A stretch of 64,000 nucleotides of DNA from Pectobacterium carotovorum (GTDB lineage Bacteria; Pseudomonadota; Gammaproteobacteria; Enterobacterales; Enterobacteriaceae), in NCBI RefSeq assembly GCF_033898505.1, contig NZ_JAXAFK010000001.1:124001-188000 (forward strand), given 5' to 3'. Under the pieces are notes generated by a model, which was not told the DNA's origin, did not search any database, and saw only the letters and a program-made list of their open reading frames with translations. This document shows positions 55,123-64,000 of the stretch, piece after piece; the stretch's first letter is position 1, and each line of letters starts with the position of its first letter. Made by a program: the position numbers and the translations under genes.

Positions 55123-56984
55123 TTGCGTTACTTGAAACGGCACTGGTGCAGCGGTTGCTGCGCCCGCTGGATGTTCAGTTCGCCAGAATGCTGGCGGATG
55201 AGGCGCAGCCCGATCTGTTGTTGGCTGCCGCCTGCCTGAGTGCGCACTCGGGGGCGGGACACGTGTGTTTACCGCTGGAGAACTTGCAGGCGCAGACGCT
55301 GTTTGACGGCCGCGAGCCTGAACTGGCGCAACAGTTGCTTGCGGGAACAGGACTAAACACGGTTGCCGCATGGCAGCAGCGCTTACTGGCGTCCGATGCC
55401 GTCAGCGACGGCAACCAGCCGACGCCGCTGGTGCTGCAAGGAGAAAAGCTGTACTTGCAGCGCAGCTGGCAGAGTGAAGGCCGCGTGGCGCGGTTTATCG
55501 CCAGCGAGCGCGATACGATCCCCGTCGATGAACCTGCAATTCGGGCGGTTTTGGATCGGCTGTTTCCTGACACGGACGAAGAGATTAACTGGCAGAAGGT
55601 GGCCGCGGCTGTCGCGTTGACGCGCCGCATTGCGGTTATTTCTGGCGGGCCGGGAACGGGGAAAACCACGACGGTGGCTAAGTTGTTAGCGGCGCTGATT
55701 GAACTGAATACGGGAGACGCGTTACGTATTCAACTGGCTGCGCCGACCGGGAAAGCGGCTGCGCGGCTCACGGAGTCGCTGGGGCAGGCCCTGCACCGTC
55801 TGGCGGTGGATCCTCGGTTGCGGGAAGCGTTTCCGCAGGAAGCGACAACGCTGCATCGTCTTTTGGGGGCGGTGACGGACAGCCAGCGTCTGCGCTACCA
55901 TCAGGACAATCCACTGCATTTGGATGTGCTGATTGTGGATGAGGCGTCGATGGTCGATCTGCCGATGATGGCAAATGTGATCGCTGCGCTTCCTCCACAC
56001 GCCAGAATTATCTTTCTGGGCGATCGCGATCAGTTGGCATCCGTCGAGGCGGGGGCGGTGTTGGGCGATATCTGTCGTTTTGCCGAGGCTGGCTATAGCC
56101 GTACGCGGGCGCAGCAGTTGCAGCGGCTGACGGGCTGTCATCTGGATGAAAGCGGCCCTGAAGGGCAGTCGACGGTCAGTGACAGTATTTGTCTGTTACG
56201 CCGGAGCTACCGCTTCGATCCACATTCCGGTATCGGGCAACTGGCGCTGGCGGTGAACGGCGGCGATGATGCTCGCGTGCGTGCCGTGCTGAACGGCGAG
56301 TTTGCTGATATCACCTGTAGTCCATTAGCCGAGGCTGAAGAGTATCAGGCCATGTTGGCGCAGTGTGTCGAAGGGTATCGTGATTATCTACAGCTTATTA
56401 CTGCGGGAGCAACGCCGGATGCCGTGCTGCTTGCCTTCCAGCGTTATCGACAGCTGTGCGCGCTGCGTGAAGGGCCGTTTGGCGTCGCAGGGCTGAATCA
56501 GCGTATTGAGCAGGCTTTGCATCAGGCTGGGTTGATTCAGCGCAGTCGTAATCCGCTTAACCGCTGGTATCCCGGCCGGCCGGTTATGATTGAACGGAAC
56601 GATGCTGCTTTGGGTCTGTTCAATGGTGATATCGGTATCGCCATGATCGGGGAAAGCGGCGAGCTACGCGTGTTTTTCCCCTTGCCGAATGGCGAAACCA
56701 AAGACGTTACGCCAAGCCGTCTGCCGCCGCACGAAACGGCTTATGCGATGACGGTGCATAAATCGCAGGGATCGGAGTTTGATCATACCGCGCTGGTGCT
56801 GCCGAACCATTATTTGCCGGTGCTGACGCGGGAACTGGTGTATACCGCCATCACCCGCGCGCGCCAGCGTTTGTCTCTCTATACCGACATCAAGATCCTC
56901 TGCCGTGCGGTGAAGACGCCAACACAGCGCTATAGCGGTTTGGAAGAGCGAATTAGCGCACTAATGAATGGCGACACACCCTAA
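55119..56984 (+). CDS. recD: Exodeoxyribonuclease V subunit RecD
   Basis: The 5'-3' helicase of RecBCD. Walker A SGGPGTGKT (175-183), APTGKAAARL, DEASMVDLPM and the C-terminal TVHKSQGSEF and YTAITRARQ helicase motifs are intact. The 621 residues are slightly longer than the 608 of E. coli. Last gene of the rec cluster. The 120-bp gap after it contains two GATAGAACGTCAGG repeats and no clear terminator. Confidence 0.97.
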   Translation: MIALLETALVQRLLRPLDVQFARMLADEAQPDLLLAAACLSAHSGAGHVCLPLENLQAQTLFDGREPELAQQLLAGTGLNTVAAWQQRLLASDAVSDGNQPTPLVLQGEKLYLQRSWQSEGRVARFIASERDTIPVDEPAIRAVLDRLFPDTDEEINWQKVAAAVALTRRIAVISGGPGTGKTTTVAKLLAALIELNTGDALRIQLAAPTGKAAARLTESLGQALHRLAVDPRLREAFPQEATTLHRLLGAVTDSQRLRYHQDNPLHLDVLIVDEASMVDLPMMANVIAALPPHARIIFLGDRDQLASVEAGAVLGDICRFAEAGYSRTRAQQLQRLTGCHLDESGPEGQSTVSDSICLLRRSYRFDPHSGIGQLALAVNGGDDARVRAVLNGEFADITCSPLAEAEEYQAMLAQCVEGYRDYLQLITAGATPDAVLLAFQRYRQLCALREGPFGVAGLNQRIEQALHQAGLIQRSRNPLNRWYPGRPVMIERNDAALGLFNGDIGIAMIGESGELRVFFPLPNGETKDVTPSRLPPHETAYAMTVHKSQGSEFDHTALVLPNHYLPVLTRELVYTAITRARQRLSLYTDIKILCRAVKTPTQRYSGLEERISALMNGDTP

Positions 56985-57105
56985 ATCATTCGCGTGGCAG
57001 ACAAAGCCCATGTCGGGCCAAGTCGGCAAGGGAAGCCAATGCCCATGCAGCTTGACGTGTGGCGGATAGAACGTCAGGTGGTTAGAACCTCAAATAGATA
57101 GAACG

Positions 57106-58128
57106 TCAGGCGGACTCGCGCTCAATCAGTGAAAAACCAATATCTACGATGGGGGAAGGCACGTTTTTCCCCTCAATCTTTTCCGCCAGCATTGCTGCTG
57201 CATCGGTGCCGATTTTCCAGCGATCGATCCTGACAGTGGTAATCGCCGGTATGCTGTGGGCGGCGAAATCCAGATCGCCAAATCCCATCACTGCCAGTTT
57301 CTTTGGCACCGCTAATCCTCTGGCGGCGGCCTCGATTATCACACCCTGGGCCAGGGTATCGGAACTGCAAATGATGGCATCAAAAACGTCGCCATCGGCG
57401 AGCAGATCGCTCAGCCCTTGTCGCCCTATCGCCAGCGTGGCAGGCCAGGGGGCGATGGCCTCACGTATATAACCATTCGGCTGTTTTTGTATGACGTCGT
57501 AGATACCTTTCTTACGCAGCCCGGCACGTGCGTCTTCAGTCCAGACAAGGCCGAAGCGTGAATGTCCTTTATCCAGCAGATAATGTCCGATGGCGTTCCC
57601 AATGCTTTCATGGGAGAAACCAACCAGCATATCGAGTGGTGTTGGCGTGAGATCCCAGATCTCAACGACAGGGATCGTGGCGTTGAGCAGAAGACGTTTG
57701 AGTTCGGGCGTATGGTGAATACCAGTGAGGACGATGCCGTCCGGGCGACGAGAAAGTAGGGTGGCGACAATCTCCGCCTCGGATTCATTGGTATCGCCAG
57801 CGACGCACAGCAGCATGTGGTAACCGCGTGCGGCCAGCTCATCGCTTATCGCCTGAACGGTATCAACGAACATGTTGTTATTGATCTGCGGTACGACGAC
57901 GGCAATTAGCTTGCTGCGCCGAGACGCGAGCCCGCCTGCTAACATATTGGGGATATAACCCGTAGCGCGGACGGCTTCCATTACCTTGTTCACGGTTTCT
58001 GCACGAACAATCTTCGGGTTGTTCAACGCGCGGCTGACCGTCATGGGGGAAATGCCTGCGGCACGCGCGACATCTTCAAGCGTGGGTACACGCGGTGGGG
58101 GACTGCTGGCGTTCTTATCGCGTTTCAA
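57106..58128 (-). CDS. LacI-family transcriptional regulator (GntR-like)
   Basis: A 340-residue LacI/GalR-type repressor. The N-terminal headpiece PTLEDVARAAGISPMTVSRALNNP (about 14-37) and the hinge PNMLAGGLASRRSKLIAVVVP precede a periplasmic-binding-like sensor domain. It is divergent from the talarate/galactarate dehydratase gene, and the shared region holds a perfect TGATTGCGCAATCA palindrome, so control of that gene by a sugar acid is likely. Confidence 0.92.
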   Translation of the reverse strand: MKRDKNASSPPPRVPTLEDVARAAGISPMTVSRALNNPKIVRAETVNKVMEAVRATGYIPNMLAGGLASRRSKLIAVVVPQINNNMFVDTVQAISDELAARGYHMLLCVAGDTNESEAEIVATLLSRRPDGIVLTGIHHTPELKRLLLNATIPVVEIWDLTPTPLDMLVGFSHESIGNAIGHYLLDKGHSRFGLVWTEDARAGLRKKGIYDVIQKQPNGYIREAIAPWPATLAIGRQGLSDLLADGDVFDAIICSSDTLAQGVIIEAAARGLAVPKKLAVMGFGDLDFAAHSIPAITTVRIDRWKIGTDAAAMLAEKIEGKNVPSPIVDIGFSLIERESA

Positions 58129-58305
58129 TCACGGGTTCCCTTCTGAGGCTACGCGCACATTCACATGTCGTCGGATTATCGTTGATGGCATATCGGTTTT
58201 CCAGTTGCTGGTGTATCTGGCAACCTGCCGAATTGTCTCGTTTTTTCGGGCTGGCACCAGAGCTGGCTATGCCGTATTCCCGTTATATCCTCTTACTTTT
58301 TATGG

Positions 58306-58439
58306 TGATTGCGCAATCATTAATGATGACGCTTAATGACCGATTTTATCGTGATAATGATTGTTATGTGATCCATATTGCATGTTTTTTCTTCATTTAT
58401 CGCTATCTTCTTTTCTGTTTATGAATGTTAGCGCAATCA
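58306..58439. promoter_or_regulatory. LacI-type operator pair between regulator and dehydratase
   Basis: A perfect 14-bp palindrome TGATTGCGCAATCA (58306-58319) and a related TGTTAGCGCAATCA (58426-58439) lie 120 bp apart in the 327-bp divergent gap. The second sits 16 bp before the dehydratase ATG. LacI-family proteins prefer palindromes with a central CG or GC step, and two sites allow looping. No other gene is seen in the gap. Confidence 0.6.
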
Positions 58440-58455
58440 TTTTGTGGGGTAAGAC

Positions 58456-59652
58456 ATGACCATCAGTGCAAATTCAGCAGCGGTTAGCTATGCGAAAGTC
58501 ACGAACGTCAGAACGGCTGCCGAGTCGGGCGATCGAATTGAATGGGTAAAACTCTCTCTGGCGTTTTTGCCGCTGGCAACGCCGGTTAGCGATGCGAAAG
58601 TGCTGACCGGAAGGCAGAAACCGCTGACCGAAGTGGCGATTATTTTTGCGGAAATCCGCAGTCGTGATGGGTTTGAAGGCGTGGGGTTTAGCTACTCCAA
58701 GCGGGCGGGCGGACAGGGCATTTATGCGCACGCGAAAGAGATTGCGGATAACCTGTTGGGCGAAGATCCGAACGATATCGATAAGATCTACACCAAGCTG
58801 CTGTGGGCTGGGGCATCGGTTGGCCGCAGTGGAATGGCGGTACAGGCGATTTCTCCGCTCGACATCGCGCTGTGGGATATGAAAGCCAAGCGCGCGGGTC
58901 TGCCTCTTTCTAAGCTGTTGGGCTCACATCGTGATTCCGTGCAGTGCTACAACACCTCCGGCGGCTTCCTGCATACGCCATTGGATCAGGTATTAAAAAA
59001 TGTCGTCATCTCCCGTGAAAGCGGTATCGGCGGGATCAAATTGAAAGTCGGGCAGCCGAATACGGCGGAGGATATCCGTCGTCTTACGGCGGTGCGTGAA
59101 GCGCTGGGAGATGACTTCCCGCTGATGGTGGATGCCAATCAGCAGTGGGATCGCGAAACGGCGATTCGGATGGGAAGAAAGATGGAAGCCTTTAACCTGA
59201 TTTGGATTGAAGAGCCGCTGGATGCCTACGATGTGGAAGGCCATGCGGCGCTGACGGCGGCGCTGGATACACCGATTGCCACTGGCGAGATGCTGACCAG
59301 CTTCCGCGAGCATGAACAGTTGATCCTCGGGAACGCCAGTGATTTTGTTCAGCCGGATGCGCCGCGCGTGGGCGGGATTTCGCCTTTCCTGAAAATTATG
59401 GATTTGGCTGCGAAGCACGGGCGTAAGCTGGCACCGCACTTTGCGATGGAAGTGCATTTGCATCTGGCTGCGGCCTATCCGATTGAGCCCTGGCTGGAAC
59501 ACTTCGAGTGGCTGAATCCGCTCTTCAACGAGCAGCTAGAATTGCGCGATGGGCGGATGTGGGTATCCGATCGTCTGGGGCTGGGATTTACGCTGAGTGA
59601 GCAGGCAAGGAAGTGGACAACGCTGAGCTGCGAGTTTGGCAAGCAGCCATAA
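58456..59652 (+). CDS. L-talarate/galactarate dehydratase (enolase superfamily)
   Basis: Dehydrates hexaric acids such as galactarate and talarate to a keto-deoxy product. The enolase-superfamily catalytic set falls exactly at the numbering known for Salmonella TalrD: KxK Lys195/Lys197 (KLKVGQ), metal ligands Asp226, Glu252 and Glu278, and His328 in LAPHFAME. Length 398 also agrees. Single gene with a dedicated LacI-type regulator; no transporter or aldolase is adjacent. For a pectin-degrading plant pathogen, growth on plant-derived aldaric acids is a plausible role. Confidence 0.9.
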   Translation: MTISANSAAVSYAKVTNVRTAAESGDRIEWVKLSLAFLPLATPVSDAKVLTGRQKPLTEVAIIFAEIRSRDGFEGVGFSYSKRAGGQGIYAHAKEIADNLLGEDPNDIDKIYTKLLWAGASVGRSGMAVQAISPLDIALWDMKAKRAGLPLSKLLGSHRDSVQCYNTSGGFLHTPLDQVLKNVVISRESGIGGIKLKVGQPNTAEDIRRLTAVREALGDDFPLMVDANQQWDRETAIRMGRKMEAFNLIWIEEPLDAYDVEGHAALTAALDTPIATGEMLTSFREHEQLILGNASDFVQPDAPRVGGISPFLKIMDLAAKHGRKLAPHFAMEVHLHLAAAYPIEPWLEHFEWLNPLFNEQLELRDGRMWVSDRLGLGFTLSEQARKWTTLSCEFGKQP

Positions 59653-59663
59653 GCTGATAGGCG

Positions 59664-59693
59664 CTCGTGGCCGATTTTACGGTCGGCCACGAG
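59664..59693. terminator. Bidirectional terminator hairpin
   Basis: CTCGTGGCCGA and TCGGCCACGAG form an 11-bp stem between the convergent dehydratase and argA genes. T-runs are weak on both sides. Confidence 0.65.
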
Positions 59694-59715
59694 AAGTGTT
59701 ATCGAGTGGAATAGC

Positions 59716-61041
59716 TCAGAGATCCAGCACCAGAATCTTCGAACGACGCTGGTAGTTGTACAGCGCCTGTTTTTTCTTCGGCAGCATTTCCACTTCGGCG
59801 GGTAAAAAGCCGCGTTCCTGGAACCAGTGAATGCTGTGCGTCGTCAGCACAAACAGCTTTTGCAGGCCCTGCTGGCGTGCCTGAGCAGCAATGCGTAGCA
59901 ATAGCATATCGCCGCGCGATGAACTGCGGTAATCCGGATGAACCGCAACGCAGGCCATTTCGCCGATGCTTTCTTCCGGGAACGGATAAAGCGCAGCGCA
60001 GGCGATGGTCAGGTTATCGCGTACCACGACGGTGAATTTGTCGATCTCCATTTCCAACTGCTCACGCGAGCGTCTTACCAGAATGCCTTGTTCTTCCAGC
60101 GGGCGGATCAGTTCCAGAATGCCGCCGATGTCATTGATGGTCGCACGGCGAACCTGCTCGGCGCTCTCCATCACGATCTGCGTACCGATGCCGTCACGTG
60201 AGAACAACTCCTGCAGCAGCGCACCGTCATCCTGATAGCTGATCAGATGGCTGCGGCGTACGCCGCTACGGCAGGCTTTGACTGCGCCGCGTAGGAATCT
60301 GACGGTACCAGAATGGTAATCGCCAGCCTGTTCCAGCGCATCAATACGCTGCTGTGCGTCATCCGGGAACAGCTCGGAAATGATGCTGCCTTCTTCATTG
60401 GTCACGCCCTGCGAGGAGCAGAAGCCAATCATCTTCTCTGCCTTCAGCTTAATGGCGAGCTGGGTCGCGACCTCTTCTGAGGTTAAATTGAAACTTTCAC
60501 CCGTGACAGAAACCGCAACCGGCCCGAGCAGGACAATCGCGCCGCTATTCAGCTGGCGGTGAACCGCTTCTTCATCAATGCGGCGAATGCGGCCGCTGTG
60601 GCAGTAGTCCACGCCGTCATCAACGCCAAGCGGCTGCGCGATAATAAAATTACCGCTGACGACATTAATATGGGCGCCTTGCAGCGGCGTGTTGTTCAGG
60701 CTCATCGACAGTCGGGCCGTGATGTCCAATTGCAGCATCCCCGCCGCCTGCTTAACCAGTTCCAGCGTAGTGCTGTCGGTGATGCGGGTGTTTTTATGGT
60801 AGTGAGGCTCGTAGTGATGCGTTGTCAGGTTGGCATCGATCTGGGGGCGAGCGCCATAAACGACCACCAGCTTGATCCCCAGACTGTGCAGCAGCCCGAT
60901 ATCATTTACGATGCTAGAGAAGTTGGCATGTTCAATGGCTTCGCCACCTAACATGATGACAAACGTTTTGCCACGGTGGGCATTGATATAGGGAACTGAA
61001 TGGCGGAAGCCCTGAACCAGTTCTGTACTCCGTTCCTTCAC
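59716..61041 (-). CDS. argA: N-acetylglutamate synthase
   Basis: First step of arginine synthesis: acetyl-CoA plus glutamate to N-acetylglutamate. An N-terminal amino-acid-kinase-like domain ([22 protein letters not shown]) is joined to a C-terminal GNAT acetyltransferase domain ([22 protein letters not shown]). The GTG at 61041 has AGAGGG upstream and matches the E. coli N-terminus; the ATG 6 codons earlier has no site and overlaps an ARG box. 441 residues. Expected to be repressed by ArgR through the double box upstream. Confidence 0.97.
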   Translation of the reverse strand: MKERSTELVQGFRHSVPYINAHRGKTFVIMLGGEAIEHANFSSIVNDIGLLHSLGIKLVVVYGARPQIDANLTTHHYEPHYHKNTRITDSTTLELVKQAAGMLQLDITARLSMSLNNTPLQGAHINVVSGNFIIAQPLGVDDGVDYCHSGRIRRIDEEAVHRQLNSGAIVLLGPVAVSVTGESFNLTSEEVATQLAIKLKAEKMIGFCSSQGVTNEEGSIISELFPDDAQQRIDALEQAGDYHSGTVRFLRGAVKACRSGVRRSHLISYQDDGALLQELFSRDGIGTQIVMESAEQVRRATINDIGGILELIRPLEEQGILVRRSREQLEMEIDKFTVVVRDNLTIACAALYPFPEESIGEMACVAVHPDYRSSSRGDMLLLRIAAQARQQGLQKLFVLTTHSIHWFQERGFLPAEVEMLPKKKQALYNYQRRSKILVLDL

Positions 61042-61052
61042 TGCGAGCCCTC

Positions 61053-61091
61053 TTTGCATTTTTATTCGTAATTTCTGTATTTTTATTCTTT
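61053..61091 (-). promoter_or_regulatory. Double ARG box of argA
   Basis: On the minus strand two 18-bp boxes separated by 3 bp: AAAGAATAAAAATACAGA (61074-61091) and TACGAATAAAAATGCAAA (61053-61070). Both carry the GAAT-AAAA-AT core of the ArgR consensus, and the 3-bp spacing is the standard one for an ArgR hexamer. Confidence 0.75.
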
Positions 61092-61317
61092 ATAGCGTAA
61101 AACGCAAGAGGAAGTATTCACCATAAAAGCGAGGTTAATGCTTCAAATTTATGATATCCGCCTGTTATAAGGCCTGCAGATGATTTTTGCATGACAGCAC
61201 TGGGCAGATTCGTTAAAGTTTTTGACAATTTTTACCTTTATTCATTTTTTGATCGCTTATCCCATGCAGTAGCAAACAAAAATTCAGGATAACGCACAGC
61301 AATCAGATCGGAGCGGC

Positions 61318-62562
61318 ATGTCTCATTCGAATCATCATCTGACTCGACGGCGTCTATTACAAAGCGCAGCAGCAACCTGGCTGTTAAGCGTAAGTGGTGT
61401 AGGGATGGCGGCGACCACACAGGTTGTTGCCGTGCGCGTCTGGCCGTCTTCTGCCTATACCCGCGTCACGTTGGAATCTAATCACCCGCTGAAATATAAA
61501 CAGTTTAGTCTCAGTAATCCTGAACGTATTGTGGTGGATATCGAAAATGTTCACCTGAACAGCGTATTGAAGGAAATAGCCAGCCAGTTTCAGCAGGATA
61601 ACGATCCGCTGATTAAAGAAGCGCGCATCGGCCAGTTTGATAAAAGCACGGTGCGTTTGGTGCTGGAACTCAAACAGCAGGCGACGACCAAAGTCTTTAC
61701 GCTGGGGCCGGTGGCCGAATTCAAGCATCGGCTGGTGCTGGATTTGTACCCTGCGGCAGGGCGCTATGACAACGAAGAAGATCCGCTGCTGGCGCTGTTG
61801 GAGGATTACAACAAAGGCGATCTGGAGCGCACGCTGCCAGCAGAAGCGCCGAAAGCCGGGAAGGCAGGGCGGGATCGTCCGCTGATTATTATGCTCGACC
61901 CTGGTCACGGCGGTGAAGATCCCGGTGCGATTGGCAAGAATAAAACGCGCGAGAAAGACATCGTGCTGCAAATCGCCCGCCGCCTGCGCAAGCTGATCGA
62001 TAATGAATCCAACATGAAAGCCTATATGACGCGTAATGAAGATGTGTTCATTCCGCTACGCGTGCGGGTGGCGAAAGCGCGCAAGCAGCGTGCCGATCTG
62101 TTCATTTCGATTCATGCGGATGCGTTTACCAATCGATCGGCAAGAGGATCGTCTGTTTTTGCACTCTCGAAGAAAGGGGCAACCAGTACCGCTGCCAGAT
62201 TTCTGGCAGAAACTCAGAACGAATCCGATTTGATCGGCGGCGTGAGCATGAGCGGCGATCGCTATCTGGATCACACCATGTTCGATCTGGTGCAGACCGT
62301 CACTATCAGCGACAGCCTGAAGTTTGGTAAAGAGATCCTGAGTCGGTTGGGCAAAGTGAATCGCCTGCATAAAAACAGCGTCGATCAGGCTGGATTTGCG
62401 GTACTGAAAGCGCCGGATATTCCGTCTGTTCTGGTTGAGACGGCATTTATCAGTAATCTGGAGGAAGAGCGCAAGCTGCGCACCGGTCATTTCCAGCAGC
62501 AAATTGCCGAATCCATTTTTGCAGGCATTAAAGCCTACTTTGCCAGCCAGGCTCAGCAGTAA
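61318..62562 (+). CDS. amiC: N-acetylmuramoyl-L-alanine amidase AmiC
   Basis: Periplasmic zinc amidase that splits septal peptidoglycan at cell division. A Tat signal ([16 protein letters not shown]) directs folded export. The N-terminal AMIN domain places it at the septum; the amidase_3 domain has the zinc ligands in [12 protein letters not shown], the Glu in KTREKD and His in SIHADA. 414 residues. GGAG lies 5 nt before the ATG. Divergent from argA. Confidence 0.96.
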   Translation: MSHSNHHLTRRRLLQSAAATWLLSVSGVGMAATTQVVAVRVWPSSAYTRVTLESNHPLKYKQFSLSNPERIVVDIENVHLNSVLKEIASQFQQDNDPLIKEARIGQFDKSTVRLVLELKQQATTKVFTLGPVAEFKHRLVLDLYPAAGRYDNEEDPLLALLEDYNKGDLERTLPAEAPKAGKAGRDRPLIIMLDPGHGGEDPGAIGKNKTREKDIVLQIARRLRKLIDNESNMKAYMTRNEDVFIPLRVRVAKARKQRADLFISIHADAFTNRSARGSSVFALSKKGATSTAARFLAETQNESDLIGGVSMSGDRYLDHTMFDLVQTVTISDSLKFGKEILSRLGKVNRLHKNSVDQAGFAVLKAPDIPSVLVETAFISNLEEERKLRTGHFQQQIAESIFAGIKAYFASQAQQ

Positions 62563-62674
62563 TTGATGTTGCTGATGTCGTACGATGACCGCGCCTAACC
62601 GGCGCGGTTCAGCAGTAATATGTCTGGGGCGTGGTATGTAGAGATAGGTAGTATGTAGAAATAGGTCGCGCAGA

Positions 62675-62704
62675 AAACAAAAAAGCACCCGTTAAGGTGC
62701 TTTA
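62675..62704 (-). terminator. Terminator of the initiator tRNA operon
   Basis: On the minus strand AAGCACC and GGTGCTT pair around TTAACG, followed by a T-run. It lies 48 bp past the last tRNA. A second hairpin (ACCGCGCC/GGCGCGGT, about 62586-62608) may serve amiC from the other side. Confidence 0.85.
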
Positions 62705-62751
62705 TCGCTGCGTTCTTAATCGAACAGAACGTAATTGAAAATAGTCTTAAT

Positions 62752-62828
<77 letters not shown>

Positions 62829-62899
62829 TCCGTACTAACTTTTTACTATTGACTATCTTTTACTGCTTTCACTTTTCTTGATGGACGACTCACATCAAT

Positions 62900-62976
<77 letters not shown>

Positions 62977-63047
62977 TCCGTACTAACTTTTTACTATTGA
63001 CTATCTTTTACTACTTTCACTTTTCTTGATGGACGACTCACATCAAT

Positions 63048-63124
<77 letters not shown>

Positions 63125-63137
63125 TCCGTGGATGCGC

Positions 63138-63165
63138 ACTATACTCTCCATGAGTATTGATGCAA
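63138..63165 (-). promoter_or_regulatory. Sigma-70 promoter of the fMet tRNA operon
   Basis: On the minus strand TTGCAT (63160-63165) and TATAGT (63138-63143) are 16 bp apart, followed by a GC-rich GCGCATCC discriminator. Confidence 0.75.
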
Positions 63166-63395
63166 CCTATTTCTCTAAAAAGCACGGTATTTGGCGGTCA
63201 GGTGATTGATTTACCGCCTTATAGGTTGTTTTGTGACCGTAATGTGGCGATGGGAGGAAACCCCACCTTTTACTGTGCCGCGTGCCGAATGGCATACGCG
63301 CGATCCGTGGATTTATGTGCTGTCCCATTCCTTTCTCGATAGCCGTTTGTTATCGTTCGACGGTAAATTTTTTGATGTAAAAAGCGAGCGCAAAG

Positions 63396-64000
63396 ATGAA
63401 GGGACGGTGGGGAAAATATGTGCTGACCGCAGTGGTCATTGCCATTCTGGCAGGGTGTCAATCCAGGCCAACCGATCGCGGGCAGCAATATAAAGATGGT
63501 CACCTCAACCAGCCTCTGGAATTGGTGAATGAGCCCAATGCCAAAGGAAAACCGGTCAACGCGCGGGATTTCATGACACAGGTTTCTGAAATCCGGTCGG
63601 CGTCACCTAATCTGTATACGCGCAATAATACGACCTTTCAGGCGATTGAAAACTGGATGATGTCGGGGGCTGACACCCGTGAACTGAGCAAGTTTGGTCT
63701 GAACGCCTGGCAGATGGAAGGTGTTGATAATTTTGGTAACGTGCAGTTTACCGGTTATTACACGCCGGTGTTGCAGGCGCGCCATACCCGCCAGGGTGAA
63801 TTCCGCCATCCTTTATATGCCATGCCGTCGAAGGGCAGAAAGAACAGTCGGCTGCCGGATCGCGCCGGTATTTATGCCGGTGCGCTGGATGAGCGTCTGG
63901 TTCTTGCCTGGACCAACTCGCTGGTTGATAACTTCATGATGGAAGTGCAGGGCAGTGCCTATATTGATTTTGGCGATGGACGTCCGCTGACGTTCTTCGG
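63396..64000 (+). CDS. mltA: Membrane-bound lytic transglycosylase A, 3' end cut by window
   Basis: Outer-membrane lipoprotein that cleaves peptidoglycan glycan strands. The signal MKGRWGKYVLTAVVIAILAGC ends in a lipobox (Cys near residue 21), then PTDRGQQYKDG, FGLNAWQMEGVDNFGNVQFTGYYTPV and VQGSAYIDFGDG follow the E. coli MltA sequence closely. About 201 residues are visible and the frame is open to the edge. Between the tRNA array and this gene (63125-63395) I see only the tRNA promoter. Confidence 0.95.
   Translation, partial: MKGRWGKYVLTAVVIAILAGCQSRPTDRGQQYKDGHLNQPLELVNEPNAKGKPVNARDFMTQVSEIRSASPNLYTRNNTTFQAIENWMMSGADTRELSKFGLNAWQMEGVDNFGNVQFTGYYTPVLQARHTRQGEFRHPLYAMPSKGRKNSRLPDRAGIYAGALDERLVLAWTNSLVDNFMMEVQGSAYIDFGDGRPLTFF

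Noticed and set aside
63157..63493. Two short plus-strand frames upstream of mltA
   Set aside because: They overlap the mltA start in another frame and the tRNA promoter region; the mltA frame is clearly the coding one.

Overview
The window reads as the chromosome of a soft-rot enterobacterium, most likely Pectobacterium (inference; no database was searched). Its core gene order matches the E. coli neighbourhoods speC-pheV, mutY-yggX-mltC, tas-ygdR-ygdQ-mutH-rppH-ptsP-lgt-thyA-ppdABC-recC-ptrA-recB-recD-argA-amiC-fMet tRNAs-mltA. Lineage-specific insertions are a full phosphonate (phn) cluster, an L-talarate/galactarate dehydratase with its LacI-type regulator, and a UPF0261 / PEP-hydrolase-like pair.

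1-7680: the end of an integrated island in the 3' end of a tRNA-Phe gene. It carries a P4-type integrase, a small ribbon-helix-helix-like protein with palindromic operators, a 113-residue unknown, a gene-free GC-rich stretch with a long hairpin and terminator, and a MobC/relaxation-type protein. Beyond an IS3-family transposase remnant lies an AT-rich module: a GHKL (MORC/MutL-like) ATPase and an O-methyltransferase-like partner in one operon, converging on a C5-cytosine DNA methyltransferase cut by the window edge. This module is the best candidate for an undescribed defence or modification system.

7680-23400: tRNA-Phe, ornithine decarboxylase (speC), an AnsP-type permease, an SDR protein lacking its catalytic Tyr, a TetR repressor divergent from the UPF0261 / PEP-hydrolase-like operon, a secreted alpha/beta hydrolase, a membrane-anchored AraC-type regulator, then mltC-yggX-mutY and trmB-yggL-yggN.

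23400-33800: phosphonate uptake and C-P lyase genes in two transcription units, phnFGHIJKLM and phnCDE1E2. Each is preceded by a PhoB-type box of half-sites at 11-bp steps. phnN, phnO and phnP are not in the cluster.

33800-57000: a large imperfect palindrome, tas, ygdR, ygdQ, mutH, a DARS2-like DnaA-box cluster between mutH and rppH, ptsP, lgt, thyA, four pseudopilin-type genes and recC-ptrA-recB-recD with translational overlaps.

57000-64000: LacI-type regulator and divergent dehydratase sharing a palindromic operator, argA with a double ARG box, amiC with a Tat signal, three tandem initiator tRNA genes in 148-bp units, and the 5' part of mltA.
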